Shown here piece by piece: positions 1-7,261 of a DNA stretch of 12,502 nucleotides; position 1 is the stretch's first letter, and every line of letters begins with the position of its first letter. The stretch comes from Fidelibacterota bacterium. Lineage in GTDB: Bacteria > Fidelibacterota > BS150m-G59. The notes below the pieces were generated by a model. The model had not been told where the DNA came from. It did no database searches and was given only the letters and a program-made list of their open reading frames with translations. Position numbers and translations under genes: made by a program. The stretch lies in the NCBI GenBank assembly GCA_016784265.1, contig JADHUZ010000010.1, forward strand, positions 1-12,502, written 5' to 3'.

Positions 1-1063
1 ATGTGATTACAGAGATATTTAACCTGTTCAAAATAATTCCGATTAATGCAAATAATGATGCAATTTTCACGAAGTTTGGATTTTGTTTTCGAATTGCCAC
101 TATAAATATGATCAATGGTAAAACTACAAAACCGACTAATTCAACCAAGAACCACGCACCCCATTTCGTTCCAAGCAAATGAATATTATGTCCATGAACC
201 AGCACTAATATCTTTGCAAAAAGATAGATAAACATTGCCATTGCGCAAACTTTAGCAAGCCCAAGAAGTATATTGTCATGTTTTTTGTGGCTTCCTTTTT
301 CAAGTTGGTCGCTGAAAACTTTATGACTTATGGATCCTTCAAATATCACCATAGAAAGCCCTGCAAATATGCTTGAAATGAAAAACAGAATTGGAATGAA
401 TTCCGAATACCACAACGGGTGGATTTTTCCTTTTGCCATTAAAAATAATGCTCCCAAACCGGATTGATGTAACGTAGAAAGTGTAATTCCGAAAATGACA
501 GCGCCAAGCGTCATTGCTTTAAGAATCTTTCGCAAACGTTTCATCCCGAGCCATTCGGCAATTGCTGGTGAAAATTCAACCAATTCCGCTAACATATAGA
601 GTAAAAAATGCCACGCAACAAGAAAAAGTACTGAACTTGTCCCAAACGAATTTCCAATGATTGGGTTGACCACTTTCCATGGTCGTCCTAAATCCAACAA
701 CAACGCTCCGGCATAAAAAACATAGGCAAGAAAACCATTCAACACGGTTACTCTGACAATGGAATGATATTTTTCCATTTTCAAGATGTAAACCATGAAA
801 GTCAAAACATAAGCACCTCCGGCAAAAGCGACACCGGTAACGACGTCAAAACCAATCCACAATCCCCATGGAAATTCCTGATTCAAATTGGTGATTGAGC
901 CAATTCCTTTCCAAAAGCGGATAACAATTAGAATGATGCCCAAAATTATAATCGGTACAGAAATGATATTGAATGGAGTAAGCAGTTTGCCTTTCGGTTT
1001 CAATTCTGAAATAAAAAACTTCCACAGATTTCGATTGTCAACAGTTTGAAAAAGTTTACTCAT
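1..1063 (-). CDS. hybB: HybB/NrfD-family integral membrane quinone-interacting subunit (3' end outside window)
   Basis: My translation from the ATG at 1061-1063 stays open for 354 codons to the window edge, so only the last few dozen residues of a roughly 390-residue HybB family protein should be missing. It is highly hydrophobic with about nine membrane spans. NrfD/HybB hallmarks are visible: EFPWGLWIGFDVVTG near the first spans, LLDLGRPW, the stretch LHQSGLGALF followed by KIHPLWYSEFIP, and LNRLNIS near the edge. Family members move electrons between a periplasmic iron-sulfur partner and menaquinone. The start overlaps the stop of the HybA-like gene in an ATGA (1060-1063), and a GGGGAGG ribosome site lies at 1071-1077, so the pair is translationally coupled. 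No hydrogenase subunit is in view; the symbol is a family label, not a claim of hydrogenase function. Confidence 0.9.
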   Translation of the reverse strand, partial: MSKLFQTVDNRNLWKFFISELKPKGKLLTPFNIISVPIIILGIILIVIRFWKGIGSITNLNQEFPWGLWIGFDVVTGVAFAGGAYVLTFMVYILKMEKYHSIVRVTVLNGFLAYVFYAGALLLDLGRPWKVVNPIIGNSFGTSSVLFLVAWHFLLYMLAELVEFSPAIAEWLGMKRLRKILKAMTLGAVIFGITLSTLHQSGLGALFLMAKGKIHPLWYSEFIPILFFISSIFAGLSMVIFEGSISHKVFSDQLEKGSHKKHDNILLGLAKVCAMAMFIYLFAKILVLVHGHNIHLLGTKWGAWFLVELVGFVVLPLIIFIVAIRKQNPNFVKIASLFALIGIILNRLNISVIT

Positions 1064-1908
1064 GAATTTTCCTCCCCGTCATTTGCTTTGCTCATCCCAA
1101 GCATTAATGCGGGCCAAAGCACAAACACAAAAGGTACAGAATAAAGAAATCCTTTGGTTAATTCAGGGTAAGGTTCTGTATCAATTTTTTTAGTAAAACC
1201 AATTTGTTCAAATGGCACTGGAGAAAGATAAAGCCATGAAGTTCCTCCTGCTTCCCTTTCACCATAAATATGATCAACATATTTTTCAGGATGCTTATGA
1301 ATCCTTCTTCTTGCCTCCTTGATTAATGCTCTTCGTGTTCCAAAGAGTAGTGCTTCTTCAGGACATGCTTTTACGCAGGCTGGTCTTTCACCATTCTTCA
1401 ATTTCTCAAAACACATAGTGCATTTTGATATTTTTGGATTAGCACTGTGATATTCAAATTGTGGGATATCAAATGGACATGAGAGCATACAAAAGCGACA
1501 TCCCATGCACTTATTTTCCCGCCAGATAATCGGACCTTCAACAGTTTTTTTCATCGCGGCGGTCAAACAAGCAGAAGCACAAGCCGGTTGATTACAATGC
1601 ATACATTGTTTTTTTACAAATAATTCACCTTTGTCCGTCTTAAATTTATTGACAACTGTTCTGCGATTTTCGTTTAGTTTTCGAGTTTCAGTGATTACGG
1701 GTTTATCGGTTTCTTCCGGCAAAGGGAGATTATAAGTTTCGGCACATGCAATTTCGCATTTTTGACAACCACTGCAATAATTTGCATCAAATAAAACACC
1801 GTAAAATTCAGGGTTTTGAGAAATATCTTTAGCATGGAGTTTTAGTCCGGAAAGCGTTGCAGTAGCAGCACCCAGTGTTTTTAAAAAATCTCTACGGTTA
1901 ATTGTCAT
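1060..1908 (-). CDS. hybA: Tat-exported four-cluster ferredoxin-like protein, HybA family
   Basis: 282 residues. The N-terminus carries a twin-arginine signal (NRRDFLKTLGAA, residues 4-15). Sixteen cysteines form four groups typical of four [4Fe-4S] clusters: C45/48/51/55, C102/105/110/114, C134/137/140/144 and C163/166/178/182. A hydrophobic C-terminal segment (about 253-272) should anchor it to the membrane, as in HybA. In this family the periplasmic protein relays electrons to or from the quinone-reactive partner encoded directly downstream (HybB-like, 4-bp overlap). I chose the ATG at 1906-1908 because GGAGG lies 8 nt upstream (1917-1921) and the Tat motif then sits at the extreme N-terminus. 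A longer frame to 1947 would only translate the terminator hairpin. NrfC or DmsB-type naming is also possible, but the C-terminal anchor and the HybB partner favour HybA. Confidence 0.9.
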   Translation of the reverse strand: MTINRRDFLKTLGAATATLSGLKLHAKDISQNPEFYGVLFDANYCSGCQKCEIACAETYNLPLPEETDKPVITETRKLNENRRTVVNKFKTDKGELFVKKQCMHCNQPACASACLTAAMKKTVEGPIIWRENKCMGCRFCMLSCPFDIPQFEYHSANPKISKCTMCFEKLKNGERPACVKACPEEALLFGTRRALIKEARRRIHKHPEKYVDHIYGEREAGGTSWLYLSPVPFEQIGFTKKIDTEPYPELTKGFLYSVPFVFVLWPALMLGMSKANDGEENS

Positions 1909-1924
1909 AATAAAATCCTCCACA

Positions 1925-1956
1925 AAAAAACCCCACACAAATTGCATGGGGTTTTT
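1925..1956 (-). terminator. Intercistronic terminator/attenuator hairpin
   Basis: A 10-bp perfect stem (AAAAACCCCA paired with TGGGGTTTTT) with an 11-nt loop lies between the fused cytochrome stop (1963) and the HybA-like start (1908). On the transcribed minus strand a run of seven T follows the stem, and the ribosome site GGAGG of the HybA-like gene begins only 3 nt further on. The element also has a T-run on the plus strand. Its position suggests partial termination, giving more cytochrome than HybAB transcript; that consequence is inferred. Confidence 0.75.
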
Positions 1957-1962
1957 AAATTT

Positions 1963-3984
1963 CTATTTTGTTGCTTCTTTCTCATCCGGTTCATTTTTTT
2001 CAAGTTTTTCTTCTTTCACTTTCTCAAAAACTTTCTCAGTCGAACGATAAGTTGCCATACGACGCAAATCTTCGCGAATTGCTCGTTCTGTTTCGCGTTT
2101 GGCTTCTTCTAAATGTTCCGGATGTTCATGTGCATATTGCTCTTCTGTCATCGTGCCTGTCAACCATGCTGTATTCATTGGATAAACATCTGGACTATAA
2201 ATAGTTGAATACAAATGCCAAACAAGAATTGCAAGTGTGGCTAACCATGCTTCCCAATAATGAATTACAAGTGCAACATCCAAAAAGCCTTTCGGAAGGA
2301 AACTGATGAAAAAATTATCAAACCAAAGCAATAAACCAGTTACAACCATCACAACCGTTCCCCAAACGAGTGCCCAATATTCTGCTTTTTCAACATAACT
2401 AAATCGTCCGAATTTGGGGATTTCTTTACGACGTCCGACATAAAAAAGCAATCGTTCCCAAAGTTGTTTAGCATCTTTCCACTTTGGCAGCATATCTATG
2501 AAAAATGTTTTCCCTCGTTTTGTTAGCAACACAAAAAGTAAATGCCAAATGATAGTGATGATGAAAATAATTGCCGAAATACGATGAATCAATCCACGAA
2601 TTTCATATCCACCTTCAAATGCATAGAATATCTTGCCAATCCATGATTCACTGAATCGTAGTGCAAATCCAGAAACGACAAGAACAATAAAACTTAACAT
2701 CAAAAATGTGTGTTGCCAAACTTCATGGATTCGCATTCGTCGCACTTGCGGCTTTTTTAGTGAACTGCGAATTTGTTTCACCCAATCTAATGTCCAGTGT
2801 AGCAACATCAAGCCAATAGTTACAAAAATAATCCAGAAATAAATGATCTCAATAATATTCGCCAACGGAGTGCGTAATCCCTCACCGGAAACGCCGTGAA
2901 TTGGAGCTGCCGCAAGTTTAGCAGAAATGCCTGGGTGGCATTCTCCGCAAGTTTCTTGCAAATTCTCCGGATTTATTGTTGATGTCGGATCTGTGCTTGG
3001 TAAAATCCTATGAACACCGTGGCAAGAGGCACAATTGGCTACATGTTTGTTTCCTGCTTTGCTTTTGAGTCCGTGATAACTATCTACAAAGGTTGTCAAT
3101 TTTCCCGAAGGCAACCCATATTTTTCATTCAGTGTTGTAGATTCGTGGCATGGAGAACAGGTTTGTTCAGCCACTTTTGCCGCCGAAACAGGAGAATGTG
3201 GGTCATCTGGCGAAATAATACCATGTTCACCATGACAATCTGTGCAAATGGGTGAATCTGTTTCACCGCGCGCAACAAGTTTTCCGTGAATTCCTTCCCA
3301 ATAATCATTTTCTACACCTTTATGGCAAACACCACATGTTTTAGGAATGTTAAAATGGTTGATAGATGATTCTTGGTGTCCGGGAGAATAAATTTTATGC
3401 GATGTGCCTTCGGTAGAATGACAATCATTACAAGTTGCCGCAACATAAATTCCACCTTTGGTTGCTTTTCCGTGTACACTACCCTCATACATCTCAATTG
3501 GATGGTCAAGCATGAGTTCATGTTTTTTGATTAAATCCAAATTTTCATGGCATTTTCCACAAGTTTGCGGTAAGTTCGTCGGATGAACCGAAGAATTTTT
3601 TACGGATGATGGCAAAACATCATGTGTCCCATGGCAATCTGAACACATCGGAATATCGCCGCATTTGCTCACATCTTCCCGTCCATGAGCAACATAATCA
3701 ACATCAGCATCATCATGGCATATTCTGCATCCTTCACACCCAACACGAAAGCCAGTATCTTCATCATGCGGTAAAATCTCTCTATCCGTATGACAATCCA
3801 AACATTCAAATCCTTCGTGAACAGAATGGGATAAATCATCTTCAAAGGTAGTTTTATGCTTGCTTTCTTCGTGACAATCCAAACACGCATCGCTATCAAT
3901 GTATTCAATATCATCTTGTGCGATACAGAGTAAACCAAAGCCAAAAATAGTTAATAATATTTTTTTATGTAACAAGTTATTCAT
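1963..3984 (-). CDS. Inner-membrane 11-heme c / cytochrome b fusion protein (CbcL-like architecture)
   Basis: 673 residues. A Sec signal (KKILLTIFGFGLLCIA, likely cleaved before Q23) is followed by a periplasmic domain with 11 CXXCH motifs, starting at C34, C61, C87, C114, C142, C185, C217, C247, C276, C318 and C346. A membrane domain with about five spans (376-397, 426-444, 466-487, 536-555, 570-597) resembles the FdnI/HydC-type cytochrome b family and carries candidate b-heme histidines H396, H425, H467, H481, H575 and H590. The tail (615-673) is charged and probably cytoplasmic. The architecture matches CbcL of Geobacter, a fused c/b menaquinol oxidoreductase with nine c-hemes. The membrane half is clearly paralogous to that of the 17-heme protein at 4624-7167 (shared KFGR, LLWF/TLWF, FTG/LTG and TxE motifs). 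The ATG lies 1 nt after the MerR stop with an AAGGGG site inside the MerR gene, implying one transcript. Electron direction is not determinable here. Confidence 0.88.
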   Translation of the reverse strand: MNNLLHKKILLTIFGFGLLCIAQDDIEYIDSDACLDCHEESKHKTTFEDDLSHSVHEGFECLDCHTDREILPHDEDTGFRVGCEGCRICHDDADVDYVAHGREDVSKCGDIPMCSDCHGTHDVLPSSVKNSSVHPTNLPQTCGKCHENLDLIKKHELMLDHPIEMYEGSVHGKATKGGIYVAATCNDCHSTEGTSHKIYSPGHQESSINHFNIPKTCGVCHKGVENDYWEGIHGKLVARGETDSPICTDCHGEHGIISPDDPHSPVSAAKVAEQTCSPCHESTTLNEKYGLPSGKLTTFVDSYHGLKSKAGNKHVANCASCHGVHRILPSTDPTSTINPENLQETCGECHPGISAKLAAAPIHGVSGEGLRTPLANIIEIIYFWIIFVTIGLMLLHWTLDWVKQIRSSLKKPQVRRMRIHEVWQHTFLMLSFIVLVVSGFALRFSESWIGKIFYAFEGGYEIRGLIHRISAIIFIITIIWHLLFVLLTKRGKTFFIDMLPKWKDAKQLWERLLFYVGRRKEIPKFGRFSYVEKAEYWALVWGTVVMVVTGLLLWFDNFFISFLPKGFLDVALVIHYWEAWLATLAILVWHLYSTIYSPDVYPMNTAWLTGTMTEEQYAHEHPEHLEEAKRETERAIREDLRRMATYRSTEKVFEKVKEEKLEKNEPDEKEATK

Positions 3985-3985
3985 T

Positions 3986-4468
3986 TTATAACCCCTTTTC
4001 TGTTTTGTTATATTGTTCCAAGTTGTGATTTTTCAGAAAATTTTTCATATCCGAAAAAGGTGAGAGGTTGCTGTAAATTGGGCAGAGACGACAATCCTCA
4101 TCTTTGCAAATGTCGCCAGTATTTTTAACAATCCAACACGGTTCTTTCATATTTGTAAACGCATCGCAGTTTTCACGATCTTTTTCAGAACATCCGACCA
4201 AATCCCAGCATGGAATCAATGATAATAAAATCTTAATTCCAGCGATATTTAAACCTCGTTCTTCAATCATCATCCGAATAAAACGAAGTCTCTCTATGTC
4301 ATTGCTGTAATATAATCTTCGATGTGTTTCTGTTCTCTGTGGCAAAATCAAGCCTGAAGTTTCATAAGCACGCAATGTATGAACAGAAACGCCAATCATT
4401 TCTGCGGCTACGCTTATCGCAAAAACAGGGCGATTATCGTCATTTAAGTTTTTTTCAATATTTGTCAT
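3986..4468 (-). CDS. MerR-family regulator with cysteine-rich C-terminus
   Basis: 160 residues from the ATG at 4466-4468, which has a weak GGATG site 5 nt upstream. An in-frame TTG at 4480 is a less likely start. Residues 15-55 form a MerR winged-helix DNA-binding domain (VFAISVAAEMIGVSVHTLR, then YETSGLILP and the RRLY wing), followed by a helix with IERLRFI and a short dimerisation region. The C-terminal half has seven cysteines: C87, C93, C101, C111, C121, C126 and C129, in the pattern PCW, GC, NC, PCW, IC, DCRLCP. Such clustering suggests a metal, Fe-S or thiol redox sensor; this is inference, and I cannot name the ligand. The gene is the first of the left operon, 1 nt before the fused 11-heme cytochrome, so it probably regulates this respiratory locus and its own transcription. 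Confidence 0.85.
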   Translation of the reverse strand: MTNIEKNLNDDNRPVFAISVAAEMIGVSVHTLRAYETSGLILPQRTETHRRLYYSNDIERLRFIRMMIEERGLNIAGIKILLSLIPCWDLVGCSEKDRENCDAFTNMKEPCWIVKNTGDICKDEDCRLCPIYSNLSPFSDMKNFLKNHNLEQYNKTEKGL

Positions 4469-4518
4469 GGAATCATCCAATAGTTAACAATATCTTAATA
4501 TCGTAATTTACAACAAAA

Positions 4519-4536
4519 CTATAATTCATAATATAG
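4519..4536 (-). promoter_or_regulatory. Candidate MerR operator (imperfect inverted repeat)
   Basis: The 18-bp sequence CTATATTATGAATTATAG (minus strand) has inverted CTATA/TATAG arms and lies 51 nt upstream of the MerR start, in a very AT-rich leader (4469-4566) with no coding signal. MerR proteins usually bind such dyads between the -35 and -10 elements. The A+T richness makes chance repeats common, and I cannot fix the promoter boxes. Confidence 0.3.
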
Positions 4537-4567
4537 ATAATCTTATGATGAATAAAATAGTTTGCAT

Positions 4568-4602
4568 AAAAAAAGCCTCTCCAAGAATGGAAAGGCTTTT
4601 TT
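4568..4602 (-). terminator. Bidirectional rho-independent terminator after the 17-heme fusion gene
   Basis: The stem GCCTCTCCA / TGGAAAGGC (one C-A mismatch) has an AGAA loop and is bounded by seven A on the left and six T on the right, so it can terminate in both directions. It sits 22 bp beyond the TAA of the 17-heme cytochrome gene (4624) and upstream of the MerR leader. It therefore separates the middle and left transcription units. Confidence 0.88.
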
Positions 4603-4623
4603 ATTTTAATTGGACTTTGAGAT

Positions 4624-7167
4624 TTAGTGGGTCAAAGTTCCAACAATAATCAAAACAAGTAGAAATAACCCAAAAAACAAAAATAAGTAACCGACAAGAA
4701 AGAGTAATCGTTTCAGCCACTTGTTCAGTGGGTTGATTAATCGAGATTCGTATTCTTCTCTTGATTGCGCTTCCATTTCGAGTGGACGTTCTTCTTCAAA
4801 TCGTTCTTCTGTTACTCTGCCTGTGAAAATAACTTCGTCCATAGGAAATGCACCAGGGCGCAAATGTGTATTGAAGAAGTGCACAACGAAAATAAACGCT
4901 GTTGCAAGAAGTGCTTCTTCTGAATGAATTATGTGCGCCGCATTAATTAGCCAGCCCGGAAAAAGGCGAGAAAAATTTTCAGGAAACCAAAGTGTGATTC
5001 CAGATGCACCGATGACGAGCATTCCCCAAAATACAGCGAGATAATCGAACTTTTCCCAATAAGTCCAACGACCAAACTTAGGTTCTTTTTTTCTAGCACC
5101 CAAAAAATATGCCATGTGCGCGAAAAAATCTTTCACATCTTGCCAATTTGGAACCAAACTGTCAGCACCCCACAAAATACCTTTTTGTCGTTTGATGAGC
5201 ATTTTATAGAAAACCACTCCCAAATGAGCGGCAAAGACAACACCCAAAATAATCGCTGCAAAACGGTGGAGTAGTGCCGCCGCGTGAAATCCGACAATAT
5301 TGTGTGCAACCCAATTTGCCATTTCGGAGTGACTGTATTTTAGAGGCAATCCAGTTGCCGCAAGTGTTAAAAATCCGCCAGCCATAAAGAAGTGTAAAAT
5401 TCGCTCGAACAAATTAAATCGTTTTACCCGTTTTACAGATTTTGTCGGCTTTTTGATTGGTCCTTCGGTTGCTCGTTTTATTAGCAAACGAATTAACCAT
5501 AAAATAGTATGACCACCAAAAATGGTTAAAGTTCCTATCAAAAGCCAAACCATAAAAATATGGATGATATGTAAAACTGGATTTTGCTCTTCCATCATCG
5601 GCGTGTAATGTTCCAGATATTGCACGAAATTTAAATTCACCTCTTCGTGGCATTGTCCACAAGTAGCGATAATTTTTTGTTGACCGATTGTAGATTCTGG
5701 ATGATCGCTCGGTAAAATTGAATGATTATCGTGGCAAGAAACGCAAGTGGCAAATTCTTCGCCTTGATAACCCAATTGATACATTTGTCCATGATATGAA
5801 GTATTGTAACCTTCCAAAACATGTGGATTTAATTGAAATCGCATTGTGATTTCACGGTCATCGTGGCATCTTGCACAAAGTTCGATTTCTGACTGCCCAA
5901 AAAATTCTTCTTCCGCTTTTTGAATTCGACGATTATCATGACAAGTTATGCAAGCCGGTGCTTCTTCGTGCCCTTTTTCTCGTGCAATGAAATGAGAAGA
6001 TTTTTCATAAGCGGCCTGTTCTTTTTCATGGCAATCTGCACAGGATTTTTCCAATGCAGTATCGTTTGAATGGTCAGGTGCCATAAAGTGGTATGTGTGG
6101 CAATCGCCACAATTTGATGCTTCTCCGTTGTCAATTTTTGCAATTTCGTCTCGATGGATTCGGCCGTGTGCATCTTGCTCACTTGTGATGATATTTTCAC
6201 GATGACATTTCAAGCAAACTTTATCCAATCCAATGTCAAAAATAGAAGTTTTGGTTGTTCCTTTCATCTCTGTTTCGTGCCCAGTATGACAAGCGACACA
6301 TGTTACCATTCGCGAATCTTCTTGTTCGGTTGGAGTATGAACTGATTCTTGATATCCTTGATGACAATTGATACAAACTAAATCCAATTTTTCTTCTGAT
6401 ACAAGACTATTAGAATCGCGCGGAGAAAGCACTTTGTGTTTTGCATGACAATTTGAGCAAATCGGCGCTTTCAGATTCCCTGATTTCACTTGCTCATAAT
6501 GTCCACTTAAAAAGTAATTTTCTACATTTTCTTTATGACAATTTCGGCAAGTTTCTGCGAGATGGAGTTTCCATTCTTGTGGCGAATACTGCAATCGTTC
6601 GTGTTTATTGTGCGGAGAATGACAAGAAACGCAGGTCACATCTGCTGTTCCTGTAGCCTCGTGCCAATGCGCCGAATGCAAGAAATCATCTACCTTTTCG
6701 TTATGGCAAACACCACAAACTTCTCTGGGCTGTCCTTGCCATTTGATCTGGTGCTTTCCGTGACAATCAGAACATTGCGGAATATTGCTGTAACCCTTTT
6801 CAATAAGCGGCTTGTAAAAACCTTCCACATATTCTGCTTGCACATCATCGTGACATTCGCCACAATTTGGTAAATCCAATCGTTCGTTGTGCGGAAAATC
6901 TTCGAATCCATCCAAATCTTGATGACATTCAGTACAATCAAATCCCTCATGTGGAGTTTCTCCCAAATGTTCGGAAGTAACAAAAAGAGAATGGGTGATA
7001 CCAAATTTTGTATATTCTAAATCTTCATCGGCGTGACAATCTTCACATGCTTCGTTATCTTGTGCGTAAACAAAAACAGAAAGGGCAAGAAATAATCCTG
7101 CCCAAAATTTTGTTGATAATTTCATTTTCTTAAAAATTAAATTCTTTGTAATCCTAATTTTTTTCAT
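4624..7167 (-). CDS. Inner-membrane 17-heme c / cytochrome b fusion protein (CbcL-like architecture, enlarged)
   Basis: 847 residues from the ATG at 7165-7167, which has a GGAGAG ribosome site. An upstream in-frame ATG at 7194 and a downstream one at 7125 lack comparable sites. A lysine-rich n-region and hydrophobic core (FWAGLFLALSVFVYA, 21-35) give a Sec signal cleaved near A35/Q36. Seventeen CXXCH motifs run from C41 to C503. Five membrane spans follow (about 532-560, 590-608, 632-655, 708-727, 740-766), homologous to the cytochrome b part of the 1963-3984 protein, with candidate b-heme histidines H592, H634, H648, H745 and H763. A sixth span (819-843) at the extreme C-terminus is absent from the paralogue. 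Geobacter CbcL has nine c-hemes, so the heme domain here is about double. Likely role: quinone-linked electron transfer to periplasmic acceptors. The signal-peptide code contains the 35-bp repeat also found after the c554 gene. Confidence 0.88.
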   Translation of the reverse strand: MKKIRITKNLIFKKMKLSTKFWAGLFLALSVFVYAQDNEACEDCHADEDLEYTKFGITHSLFVTSEHLGETPHEGFDCTECHQDLDGFEDFPHNERLDLPNCGECHDDVQAEYVEGFYKPLIEKGYSNIPQCSDCHGKHQIKWQGQPREVCGVCHNEKVDDFLHSAHWHEATGTADVTCVSCHSPHNKHERLQYSPQEWKLHLAETCRNCHKENVENYFLSGHYEQVKSGNLKAPICSNCHAKHKVLSPRDSNSLVSEEKLDLVCINCHQGYQESVHTPTEQEDSRMVTCVACHTGHETEMKGTTKTSIFDIGLDKVCLKCHRENIITSEQDAHGRIHRDEIAKIDNGEASNCGDCHTYHFMAPDHSNDTALEKSCADCHEKEQAAYEKSSHFIAREKGHEEAPACITCHDNRRIQKAEEEFFGQSEIELCARCHDDREITMRFQLNPHVLEGYNTSYHGQMYQLGYQGEEFATCVSCHDNHSILPSDHPESTIGQQKIIATCGQCHEEVNLNFVQYLEHYTPMMEEQNPVLHIIHIFMVWLLIGTLTIFGGHTILWLIRLLIKRATEGPIKKPTKSVKRVKRFNLFERILHFFMAGGFLTLAATGLPLKYSHSEMANWVAHNIVGFHAAALLHRFAAIILGVVFAAHLGVVFYKMLIKRQKGILWGADSLVPNWQDVKDFFAHMAYFLGARKKEPKFGRWTYWEKFDYLAVFWGMLVIGASGITLWFPENFSRLFPGWLINAAHIIHSEEALLATAFIFVVHFFNTHLRPGAFPMDEVIFTGRVTEERFEEERPLEMEAQSREEYESRLINPLNKWLKRLLFLVGYLFLFFGLFLLVLIIVGTLTH
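7072..7106 (-). repeat. 35-bp direct repeat, copy 1 (inside a signal-peptide coding region)
   Basis: Identical over 35 bp to 8321-8355, 1249 bp away. On the minus strand it holds a hairpin with 8-bp arms GGGCAGGA and TCTTGCCC (7083-7103) followed by TTTCTGTTTTT, the form of a rho-independent terminator. Here it codes for residues 21-32 (WAGLFLALSVF) of the 17-heme cytochrome's signal peptide. Confidence 0.95.
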
Positions 7168-7261
7168 TTTTCTCTCTCCAATTTTGCGTTCCATATTATT
7201 AGTGAATGGGTGAGCAATTTGCTTGTACTGTTCTTCAAATTCGAATTCATTTTATTTATCA

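Noticed and set aside
1..1908. Hydrogenase-2 operon
   Set aside because: HybA and HybB family signatures are present, but no [NiFe] large or small subunit is in the window and the upstream genes are multiheme c/b proteins.
3669..3944. Short overlapping frames inside the cytochrome genes, on either strand
   Set aside because: They lack ribosome sites and family features, and they lie in regions where the main frame carries regularly spaced CXXCH motifs.
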